From: Flaveria trinervia
Taxonomy: Eukaryota; Streptophyta; Magnoliopsida; Asterales; Asteraceae
Length of the DNA stretch: 64,000 bases
Direction: 5' to 3'
Assembly: GCA_025506515.1 (NCBI GenBank)
Contig: CM046451.1
Coordinates: 70,819,932 to 70,883,931, forward strand
Shown: in pieces, positions 11,964-21,560 of the stretch
Layout of the letters: each line of letters begins with the position of its first letter
Position numbering within the stretch: the first letter of the stretch is position 1
Program-made: the position numbers and the translations under genes
The notes under the pieces: generated by a model
What the model was told of the DNA's origin: nothing
The model's input: only the letters and a program-made list of their open reading frames with translations
Database searches by the model: none

Positions 11964-12654
11964 CTATTTCAGCCATGCCATCCATCCAGAGCTCTTCTTC
12001 CTCTGCTCCTGCTCCAATCTCTGCACCCTGTGCGATGCCATCATAGCTTGGAATTGAGCATACTGGGAGGTCTGGGTAGCGTGCTGAAGAGTCAGCTCGT
12101 GGCGACGGACGGTCTTCAAGAGTTCCTCTAGTGCTGCATCAGTAGGTCCTACGTCACTAGCCCGACGGCTGGATTGTGAATACCTATCCCCTGCCAGTAC
12201 GCTCGGGCCATCGTACATGCTGTGCCTCGGAGGCATCCATGACTCCTCTTGTGGGTGACGTCGGTGTGGCTCGAACGGCGATGGTGCGGGTATGGGAGTC
12301 CTAACCGGTGGTGGAGGAGGAGGAGGTATCCTAAATGAGACCGAAGGTCCAGGTCTAGCACTCTTTCGTGGGCGTGTGATGGTGTGTGCTCCCGTATTCC
12401 CAATGGGAGGGATAGGTGAGTGGGATGGAGTGGCAACATGCGGCGACTGGGAGCGCGTCCCCGACTCCTGGAAGGTGTCGTCGAAGAAGAGTCCTCGGAT
12501 GCTTCAGTGTCCTCTGACGTGACGGATATCCAACCCGGATGTCCACACCTCCTAAGGTATTCCTCATACTCTGTGCGCGGCTTTGCCTTCTTGGTGTCCC
12601 CCGTTGGTGCACTGCTCTCAGAGGGTAGGCCGATGCTTTTCCCTTGTCAGCCAT
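11964..12654 (-). pseudogene. Leader ORF of element D, upstream of gag, function unknown
   Basis: The start ATG at 12654 reads MADKGKAS. After a frameshift within about 25 bp, a second frame reads EYEEYLRRCGHPGWISV and an acidic Ser/Asp-rich stretch. A third stretch (12236-11964) reads YDGPSVLAGDRYSQSSRRAS, then LEELLKTVRRHELTLQH and VQRLEQEQRKK, likely a coiled coil. It ends about 425 bp before the gag ATG and so is separate from gag. It could be an extra ORF of this gypsy family or an extended gag N-terminus. I do not recognise a function. Confidence 0.45.
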
Positions 12655-13090
12655 GGTTGGTTTCCTGTACAAAGACATCATGAGAAATTTGGTTTCTCAT
12701 AGCTCATGATAGTCTTAATAATAGTAGTATACTCATAGTACAAGTGATGGCATTAGTATCAGGAATCTCTACGTATTCCTTATCAATGATGTTAGAATGA
12801 GTTGTTTCTCATAATAGCGTCAGGCAAAACAGTTCATCTTTAAAAATCAATTTCAAATCTCCAGTCAGAATGAATTTCAAAGTAATCAACATTTAACAGA
12901 AAGGTCCAGACAAACTTAGAGGTCCGTGATGGAAATTACGCGTCCGGTAAATTCATGATTACGTTGATCAAGTGTAATCATCAATTTACCTAACCCGATC
13001 ATTCCAACACTTTCCCACAAGGACAGTCCTAGGGTATCAGGGTTGTAGCCTAGGGTCTACTATGGTATTCCCGACTTCTCTACAACCTTT
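12655..13090. other. 5' untranslated leader of element D
   Basis: This is AT-rich sequence between the primer-binding site and the leader ORF. I see no gene or repeat in it. Confidence 0.5.
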
Positions 13091-13104
13091 GGCTCTGATA
13101 CCAA
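13091..13104 (-). promoter_or_regulatory. Primer-binding site of element D
   Basis: The minus strand reads TTGGTATCAGAGCC two bases after the LTR end (...GTGTGACA). It is complementary in type to the 3' end of plant initiator tRNA-Met. Confidence 0.85.
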
Positions 13105-13106
13105 TC

Positions 13107-14875
13107 TGTCACACCCCCGGGCCCCGGTAGGGTGGGACGTCACAGATTAGCAACAACTTACATGGCAGTGGAAACAAACCAATATAAGAGCTCAAAGGAA
13201 GAGAACATCACATGGCATTTTAAGGTTTTCAAAAGACACCGGGCTGGAAACAGATCCAACCCCAAATGTTTACATGTTCAACATAATTTAAATAGTCATT
13301 GCATCAAATTGTTCAAGTCACAAATTAGTCACACACAAACAATGCCATGGTCTTGGATTGAGTCTAAGTCGTCCATAAGCTAAGAGTCTTCACGGGTTAC
13401 CTGAAACATGCTCAAAAGAAAATTGGGTCACTAAAAGTTGGTGAATTCAAGTGCTTAAAGTTTCAAAACAATAAAGGGAACTATTAAGTCCACAGTAAAG
13501 GTTTTGGAATCATGTGTGAAAGTTTATGAAAATCTCATTTGATTTTAAAAACATCATTTTTAGTATCAGTCATCGTGGGGTATCACAATCAACCCTGCAC
13601 TTGGTCCCCGGTTGGCCTCTTCTAAACTTTTGTTTAACCGGATATTCCCGTAGGAAAGAACCAAGCCTCAGAACAGTGAAACATTCCTGCTAGGATGGTT
13701 CACCATGGTATCTTATTCAAAACCTGTTACATGCACAAACGCCCCTCAGGATCTCAGTGGGGTACCTCCTGTAGCAGGAGCCACTGTGCGTCGGGGATTC
13801 CCCAAATAGATCTATCCACATAAAACAAGCGGTTCACAAAAGAATTAATGATCATGATATAGTATCAGCAGGTATCCATAAGTCCCACATACAAGCATCA
13901 AATAAAGCACAATCATAGTTCATAAACAAAAGAGCATGTTTCATCCCAAAAACAGTAAGTAAAAAGGGATCACTAGAACTCACCTTAGATATCAAGCAAA
14001 AAGAAATTCTTCGCGTGCCGGGAATGTCTCAAGTCTAGCACCCTAAAATAAGTATATAAGTGATTAGCTACTGTTCTAAACCTATTTAAGGAGCAACAAT
14101 AGTGCCTAAGACTTAAATGGACGGTTTGGCTTTGATTCAGTTAGGGTTTGTATAAAAGGTTCCTTTTATGGAAAGTCATGGTTTTTCATGAAATCAAAGG
14201 TTTCTACATTACTAAACCAAGAATATATAGTAATTATTCCATTTAAGGGGGCAAATGAACTTATGGGAGTCGGTTATGAAGTTTTACAAAATTTACAGTT
14301 TTGCCCCTGAAGTTTCAAAATTGACATTTTCTACCCTTAAGATTAGTTTCTTGCATTAAGTGACCTCTATTCTTAAAATCAGGTTCAAGACTTAATTCAA
14401 CTTAGTTTTAAGAATTTATAACCAAAATTTCAGTTTATGGACTCGGTTTGTAAGTTATGCGTTTAACGTTGCCGGTTACGGTAAAACCGAACGGTTTAAA
14501 AATGGTTATCTATGAGTTTTCGCCTTTTTGAGTCTAAAACTAGTAGATAACTTTTAAAGTCATTTTAATAAGTTTCCAACCTTTTAAATCACAAATTTGC
14601 CCCTAGTAGTTGAAAGACCCATTTTTACGTTAAACCGTTAAAATGCGTTTTTAGTCGGGTTTGACCATTTTAAAAGCTTGTTTGACCAAACATTTTACTT
14701 TTGAGGTATTTTATCTTTTAAACTACTGGAAAATCATGATTTTTATAATTTTTAACATTAAACCCATTTATCGTATATTTTTCCTTAAAAACGCCTCTCG
14801 GTTTACACCCGGTTTCACTTAAAATCCATTTAAAATACCATTTGACCACTAAAAATTCTCATTAGCTCCAGAACA
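13107..14875 (-). repeat. 5' LTR of gypsy element D
   Basis: On the plus strand the inner end is TGTCACACCCCCGGG at 13107, next to the primer-binding site. The outer end is placed at 14875 (minus strand TGTTCTGGAGC) because a gag reading frame of B opens right after it. That gives about 1.77 kb with TGT...ACA ends. There is no second copy in the window, so the outer end is uncertain by some tens of bases. Confidence 0.6.
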
Positions 14876-16675
14876 CTTTATTAATCCCTAATGAACCTGG
14901 AATTCTCTTTAAAAGTTTATGTTCATCAATATGTGTTGAGGAAGTAGAAAGATATAGAGTCCATGCTCAACAATTAGCTGATCAAGTTAAAAATAATAAT
15001 TTTGAATGAATCTCATGTAAGTGAGCATAAACTTTATCAAATTAAAATTAACTCTTTACAAAAGATTTAGAAAATATTGTTTCAGAAAATTCCAGTTTGA
15101 AAGCACAAGTTGAGCATCTGACCACTTCCTTACAAAATCCATGGCTGATCATGCATCAACTAAAGTGAAACTTCAAAGTTTCAGCTCTCATCTCAGTCTA
15201 TGAGAAATTACTAAATTCTCATATTGAATCAAAGAAAAGGTTGGGTTGGGATACAATGTTATGGCACCTCCAGTTAATAATAACTATGTTTCTTTGCCTG
15301 AATCAATGACAAATAATATGTCAAAACATTTTGTGACTAGCACCAATATAGGAACTAGCTCAAATCAACAAAACATTGATAATGAGGTGAATAAACTGGG
15401 TCTTCTGAATCAGAAATGTTTATCAATTTAATTTAGATTTGACTTAGATGAGTGGAATGACTTGGATGATTCTGATGAACATGATGCTGATCTTTTAAAT
15501 AAGGGTAAGAATGTTGTGTTTGAAACAAATATTCCAAAAGTGCTTGAAAAAACAAAGCTTCCATACCCTCCTAAATAAAGAAACATGCTGAAAACCATTT
15601 GCAAGAGAATAGCTCAGTTGAATGAAGGTCTACAAGAGCTAAATCAGCAACAAACCTCCTCCAATAAAGTAAATGAGAAATCTGATCCTGCTGAGGAAAG
15701 AGACAATCCATGGAGGAAGGAAAGAAAAAGGCATCAGCAGATAATCAACAGAAGAAGAACCTCTTTCCAGTACCAGATCTACGGAAAAAGAAAACTTTAG
15801 TAAAAGTTAATGTTGATTCAGTAGATGATTTACGGAAGAGGAATTTAGCAACAAACAATCAAAAGATGCATAAAGAGGACAAACAAGAATCTCATCCAAA
15901 GCTGAAGAAGAATGAACAACATCAAAAGTTAGCAAACCATAAGAATGATTTTGAGAAAGGATCTAATGAAAAGTATTGCTAATGGTGTAACAAGGAAAAT
16001 CACAATACTGAAGATTCTTACTTCAGTAGCTACTGTTCTATTTGCAATATGAACAATCACATGACTGCTGACTGCTACTTCAACAAACATTATGCCATCT
16101 GTAACAAAAATAACTGTTCCACTCAGGAATGTTATTTCAACAAAAAGAACAAGATATAAGGAACAAAGAAGAAAGAATCAGATAAGTCTGAATCAGATAC
16201 TCAATCTACTGATTGTGAAAAGGGTTCAAAACTGAAGAAGTCTGAACTAAAATCAAATTCAAAACCAAAGGACAAAACATCATCAAGTACTCATCCATTG
16301 AAGAAAAGACCAACTTTTCAGTAGTCAAAAACACCTCACAAAAGGGTAGATTTGACTGATAAGGAAACAAAGGATGATGATGCTTTCTTTGATAATTTGA
16401 AAAGGGAAATCATGTACTTCATTCAAAAACATAAGATTGTGAGACATCTAATCATGAAGTTTCATTATCAAAACCAAAGTCTCAAATGAACAAAGCTAAG
16501 TTGAATCAAGAAGAATTTGGGAAACAAGAACCTAATTCATCAACATCCCATTTAACAGAATCATCCTCTTCTGGAACAACTCAGAATGAATCAACCAAAA
16601 CTAAAACTGAAACTTCAAGACTTGTTCACGAAGGAGTAACTATTTTAGACACTGTAAACAAACCCTAGATCATTA
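14876..16675 (+). pseudogene. gag: Gag of element B, C-terminal half, with three tandem zinc knuckles
   Basis: The frame opens after 14876 and reads CVEEVERYRVHAQQLADQ, a coiled-coil segment like that of other Sirevirus gags. A long Lys/Glu/Asn-rich region follows. Three zinc knuckles in tandem lie at 15977-16132: the first has a stop and lost its last Cys, the middle one is perfect (CSICNMNNHMTADC), and the third has Tyr for Cys and Cys for His. A Ser/Thr/Lys-rich tail leads to the protease. The N-terminal capsid part is absent. Several stops (15431, 15982, 16157) interrupt it. Confidence 0.75.
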
Positions 16676-17010
16676 AGACTTTGGTATGTTGATAGTGGTT
16701 GTTCCAGGCATATGAATGCAGGAACAATATTGGAAAGCTGACAACAAGTGGTATGTTGATAGTGGTTGTTCCAGGCATATGACAGGAAACTCTTCACTTC
16801 TCCATGATTTCAAACATAAAAATGCTTCTTATGTGGCATTTGGTGGGGATAAAAAGGGAGGTAAAATTGTTGGCGAAGGAATGATAACAAATGGTGTGCT
16901 CAAATTTGAGAAAGTAAACTATTGTGAAAATTTACAGTATAATCTACTAAGCGTGTCTCAATATGTGATCAAAATTATACCACATTGTTTGATAATACTA
17001 ATTGTTACAT
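16676..17010 (+). pseudogene. pol: Aspartic protease of element B, active-site segment duplicated
   Basis: WYVDSGCSRHMTGNSS near 16749-16796 is the copia protease active site, followed by YVAFGGDKKGGKIVGEG and NLQYNLLSVSQ. A 34-bp copy encoding the same WYVDSGCSRHM lies 67 bp upstream (16682-16715). The frame breaks after LLSVSQ near 16960. Confidence 0.8.
16682..16782 (+). repeat. Direct 34-bp duplication of the protease active site in B
   Basis: The copies at 16682-16715 and 16749-16782 are identical by eye and start TGGTATGTTGATAGTGG. The spacing of 67 bp is not a multiple of three, so the two copies are in different frames. Confidence 0.9.
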
Positions 17011-18100
17011 TCTTATGCCAGGTTTACTGTTCCAGAAGAATGGTTCCTCCTCAAAGCAGCAAGAAAAGGAAACACTTATGTTTTGGATATGAACAACACG
17101 TCACTCACAAAACATGAAACATGCCTCTATCTAAGTTATCAGAAGATGTATCTCAATTATGGCATAGAAGGCTTGTCCATTCTAAGATGAAGAACATGAA
17201 TAAATTGGCGAAAAATGACCTGGTCATTGGATTACGAAACAAAGAGTTTCATTGCTCAACTCACTGTTCTTCTTGTTACAAAGAAAAGAACATAGAGTTT
17301 CCCATAAATCCAAAATTATCAATACTAATACTACACCACTCAAATTGCTTCACATGGATCTGTATGGTCCTACCAATGTGATGAGCATTCGAAAAAAGCA
17401 TATTGTTTGGTGATAGTTGATGAATTCACAAGATTCACATGGGTCTTTTTCTTAAACAAAAGAGTGAAACATCATAAACATTAATAGACTTTGTGATCAA
17501 GATTGAGAATAAACTTGATACAAAAGTTAAAATTTTTAGGATGGCAATGGTACTGAATTTGTCAATTTTGAACTGGATTCCTTTTGTAGGATCAAAGGTA
17601 TTGCAAGGCAATTCAGTGCACCAAGAACTCCACAATAAATGGAGTTATTGAAAGAAGAAACATGACTCTCATTGAAGCAGCCAGAACAATGCAAGCTGAT
17701 TCACAATTACCCATCACATTTGGGCCGAGGCAGTGAATACTGCATGCAATGTTCAAAATAGATAATTAATTGTCAAAAACATAACAAAACTCCTTATGAG
17801 CTCTTGTTAAAAAGAAACCATACATAGAGATCTTAAAGTCTTTGGATGTCATGTATCTGTTTTAAACATAAAAGATCATTAGGAAAATTTTTAGAAAAAT
17901 CATATGATGGCTTCTTTGTTGGATACTCTTCAACATCTAAATCTTATAGGATTTATATTCATAACATAACATTGTGGAAGAACTCCTAATGTATCCTTGA
18001 TGAATCTGTATTTACTAAGTCGGTTAAAGGTTCATCATGGTTTTTTGACATAGATGCTCTAACTAAATCATTAACTATGATCATTTGAACACCGCAGGAT
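17011..18100 (+). pseudogene. pol: Integrase of element B, degraded
   Basis: The pre-integrase segment reads LWHRRLVHSKMKNMNKL, with CSTHCSSCYKEK as the finger end (17157-17295). LLHMDLYGPTNVMS (about 17345) and VDEFTRFTW (about 17420) belong to the core, with Glu where A and E have Asp (DDYSRF). The D-N-G-T-E-F block near 17540 and the ERRNMTLIEAARTM block near 17655 are in other frames. A stop replaces a codon just before the NGVIERR block. It is clearly non-functional. Confidence 0.8.
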
Positions 18101-18780
18101 CTAATGAAGTATGTTATCCATTTGTTCCACCTCATATGACTGAAGTAACATTATATACTGATCCTCTAAGGATACACACATCCTCGGGTTGAAACACATC
18201 AGTAGCTGCTGCAGACACTACATGTGGAAATGAACATGGTGCATCCAGAGATGTACTGTTGTCCCTTCAACAAATCCATGCTCTCAAGTGAATACAACAA
18301 ACATTGGAAATGTTTCAAGTCCTCTCTTATCATCCAGAGAAGTTCTTGTAACTCCTATGGAAGAGCAAAATGATTCCGGAGAAGTTCCTACGGAAGAGAA
18401 AAATGATTCCAGAGAAGTTCCTATGGAAGAGCAAACCGATTCCAGAGATGCTCCTATAGCTCACACAGAAGACACTCATGATCCTACACCTCATATTGAA
18501 CATTTTGACTATTTTCTAAACTTTTAACCTGGGTTGGATAGTCTGAGGCAATGGAAATGACTAACCTGGAATCATCTATGCCAGTTGAATCAACTCCATC
18601 AATAAGAATCCATAAGACTCATCCAATCAACAACATCATTGGAGATCTTACAAAGAGAACTACAAGGAGCCAAAGTGGTACTTCCAACCTTTGTCTCTTC
18701 AGTTGTTTTCTTTCATAAGTGGTCCCTCCAAACATCACTACTGCTTTGAAAGACAATAGTTGGATTGAAGCTATGCAAGA
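18101..18780 (+). other. Integrase-RT linker of element B
   Basis: This low-conservation part of pol includes THPINNIIGDL-type sequence near 18620, typical of the junction before RT, and the 33-bp tandem repeat. Frames are broken. Confidence 0.6.
18354..18452 (+). repeat. 33-bp tandem repeat, three units, in pol linker of B
   Basis: Units are 18354-18386, 18387-18419 and 18420-18452. Each encodes an 11-residue repeat of the form P-[MT]-E-E-[QK]-[NT]-D-S-[GR]-[ED]-[VA]. The unit length is a multiple of three, so the frame is kept. Confidence 0.9.
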
Positions 18781-20215
18781 AGAGCTTCAAAAATTTAGAA
18801 AGTAAAAGGTACGGTCTCTAGTTGATTTGCCTGAAGGTCAACATCCTATTGGAACAAGGTGGCTATACAAAAACAAACTGGATGATAGAGGGATTATTGT
18901 AAGAATCAAAGCAAGGTTGATTGCACAAGGATATACACAAGAAGAAGGAATAGACTATGATGAATTTTTTGCACCAGTTGCAAGAATTGAGGCCATAAGA
19001 GTTGTTTCTATCTTATGCATCATATAAGAAGTTCACTGTGTATCATATGGATGTCAATTATGCATTCCTATATGGGAAGATTGATGAGGAGTTTATGTAT
19101 CACAACCTGCTGGTTTTGAAGATCCTCATTATCCTCAAAGGGTATACAAGCTAGATAAAGCCTTATATGGTCTCATCAAGCACAAGAAAGTGGTATGAAA
19201 CACTATCATCTTTCTTGCTCAAGCATGGCTACAAAAGAGGAACCATTGATCAAACACTCTTTCTCAAACAAGAACATCAAGATCTCTTAGTCGTTCAAAT
19301 ATATGTTGATGACATTATATTTGGCTCAACAAATAAGAGATTGTGTGTAAATTTTGAAGAGCTGATGAAATCTAAATTTCAGATGAGTTAATAGGTGAAT
19401 TAACCTTTTTTCCAGGTCTTCAAGTTCATCAAAAACCAGATGGGATATTCATCAATCAAGAAAATACATACATCAAATTTTGAAGAAATACAATCTTACT
19501 GAAGTATCCTCATGCAAAACACCTACATCAATAATTGATAAGATTGTTCCTGATCCTTCAGGAAAATCTATTGATCAAAAATTATATAGATCGATGATAG
19601 GTTCATTTATGTATCCAAATGCTAGTAGACCTGATATTATGTTTGCTGTGTGTGTGTGTGTGTTAGGTACCAACCTGATCCAAAGGAGTCTCATCTGAAT
19701 GTTGTAAAAAGGATTTTCAGATATCTCAAAGGAAAACCAGGACTTGGTCTTTGGTATCCAAAGGATGGTGGCTTTACACTCTACTCATACTCAGACACTG
19801 ACTATGGTGGATGTAACAGTAAGAGAAAATCAACAACCGGTGGATGTCAATTTATCGGACCAAGGCTAGTATCATGGCAGTGCAAGAAACAAACCAATGT
19901 ATCTGTATCCACAGCTGAGGCTAAGTACATAGCTACTTCAGTTGGTTGCTCTCAAGTCCTTTGGTTGCAAAACCAATTTCTTGACTATGGTTACATCTTC
20001 CTTCAAACTTCAATTTACATAGGCAATTCTGTTGTTATGTTTATAACTGCTATCCTGTGCAACATAGTAAAACAAAACATATTGAGATAAGATATCATTT
20101 TCTGAGAGATTGCTCAGAAAAGGTTTGATTAAGTTAGTCAAAAAATGGATACAACAAATCAGCTTGCTGATCTATTCACTAAAGCATTGATTCAGTCAGA
20201 TTAATTTTCTAATTG
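18781..20215 (+). pseudogene. pol: Reverse transcriptase-RNase H of element B, broken
   Basis: RT motifs in order: [14 protein letters not shown] (18855), [18 protein letters not shown] (18910), MDVNYAFLYGK (19045), KALYGL (19155), and the catalytic box [11 protein letters not shown] (19300-19335), in frame with LLVVQI. SMIGSFMYPNASRPDIMF lies near 19590. RNase H has YSYSDTDYGGCNS (19785), STAEAKYIATS (19910) and an end near 20210 with DLFTKAL-type sequence. Frameshifts lie near 19025, 19090, 19170, 19395 and 20090. Confidence 0.88.
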
Positions 20216-20551
20216 AGTCTTTATGCATGATTAACTTAGATTAATCAATTTGAACAAACAAAATACTGTGTGTAATGATGCTTCAGCATGACATATGCTT
20301 GGGATATGATAGTACAATATATCTCTGCTTATTCCTGAATTCATAAATAACATTAAATCTAAGCAGTTTCTTGATATGTGAGTAGATTCATCTTGAGTGG
20401 AAACTACACTGAGTGCATGCCAAACATATTGCTAAGGGATTGTTTGTGGAAACTTCATTTTGAGAATACAAAGTGAGTGTTATTCTGATGTGACCAAATC
20501 ACTCATCTAAACACACTATGTACCAACACCTTATAATATCTATCTTTGCAA

Positions 20552-20730
20552 ATCATACACCCTCTATTTTGTGTGAACGAAGACCTGGGTGTATGATCAC
20601 CATACTGAATATCAGTTACAAATGGTGAAAAGATCATGATCCTCATCATCCCTCTATTTTGTGTGAAGAAAGACTTGGGTTAAGGCACCTCTATTTTATG
20701 TGAGTAAAGACCTGGTGCCTGATGATGATC
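20552..20730. repeat. Hairpins with conserved loop and different stems, spacer of B
   Basis: Three copies of a loop, CTCTATTTTGTGTGAA plus GAAGACCTGG, start at about 20562, 20652 and 20690. The first sits between arms ATCATACACC and GGTGTATGAT (20552-20561 and 20588-20597). The third sits between AGGCACC and GGTGCCT (20683-20689 and 20714-20720). Sequence flanking the second copy can pair, imperfectly, with 20721-20732 around both later loops. Confidence 0.75.
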
Positions 20731-21196
20731 ATATCTAAGCTCTCAAAAGAATCCTATGTGATCAATTGTATATTAATCTAGAGCTTTTACATCATTGCAT
20801 TAATGAGATGCCCAATACATCTCAAGATAGAACTTATAACTAGAGTACATAGTTCTTAAGTATGAAAAAGAATGATTTGACTTGCAAAGGAGGACAAAAT
20901 CTTTGTGAATTGAATGTGAAGCCCATAACAGTTATTTCCAACTCAATATGAAAATATGATAAACAACATTCCTAGTTGATACATGAGCTCTTATATAGAT
21001 TTAAGTGGACAATATACTAGCAATCAGAACTCTGTTCAGGTATAAATTCAACAAAATAACTCAGCAGAAGAGGCTAGTATTATATTATGATCCCATCATA
21101 TGTGTACATATGTCTGAGAATCATCATACAGTTAACTGTCACTCATGCTATTCTTTTTAGAAATTATGATAATGCTTACTGTCGTCATTAATCACA

Positions 21197-21212
21197 AATT
21201 TAGGGGGAGTAG
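21197..21212 (+). promoter_or_regulatory. Internal (central-type) polypurine tract of B
   Basis: AATTTAGGGGGAGTAG lies between pol and the third ORF, about 350 bp before the ORF. Element E has the same core (TTTTAGGGGGAGAA) at the equivalent site. It resembles the 3' polypurine tract but no LTR follows it. Confidence 0.55.
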
Positions 21213-21560
21213 AATTCATGAAGTTAAGTTTATCTATCAACAACTTTGTCTATTTCATTATCAATTTGAAGGAATTGGAATCTGAGCACCAACTTAGCTC
21301 CTGGATACATGAAATATTGTTTAAAAATCATGTAAACTTTTTGTTCTAAGTTGTCATGAAACAAAGTCAACAAGGTCCAAAAGCAATAAATGGTTCTAAG
21401 TAATGGACTTGGACCATACAACAATAAATGGCTCTTAATCCACTGTGTTCAAGGTAAAACATGTCGTAATGATTCAAAAATGAACCATTCGAATCTCGTT
21501 TAATCTCCCAACTATTCGTATCCTCAGTATGATTCTAACGAAATCTTCTTCTCTGAACAG

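Larger units (their letters stand above)
10683..14875 (-). mobile_element. Element D: Ty3/gypsy retrotransposon, 5' part (LTR, leader, partial gag)
   Basis: On the minus strand this reads LTR (14875 to 13107), primer-binding site, leader with a coiled-coil ORF, and gag up to 10683, where element A interrupts it. The rest (gag end, pol, 3' LTR) must lie left of the window or be lost. The right end appears to lie in the gag of B, because B's gag frame opens immediately after 14875. The exact right end is a best guess. Confidence 0.7.
20216..21560. other. Non-coding spacer between pol and third ORF of B
   Basis: No gene is seen. It contains the conserved-loop hairpins (20552-20730), a weak TATA-like TATATAG at 20992 and an internal purine tract at 21197-21212. 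Confidence 0.7.

Noticed and set aside
14148..14160. GTATAAAAGG as a TATA box of D
   Set aside because: It is on the plus strand, while D is transcribed from the minus strand.
19645..19662. TGTGTG microsatellite
   Set aside because: Short run within the RT of B where CVC codons fall; it explains a local frame slip but is not a feature by itself.
20992..20998. TATATAG as internal promoter of the B third ORF
   Set aside because: It stands 560 bp before the ATG in AT-rich DNA with no adjacent array; too weak to list as a promoter.
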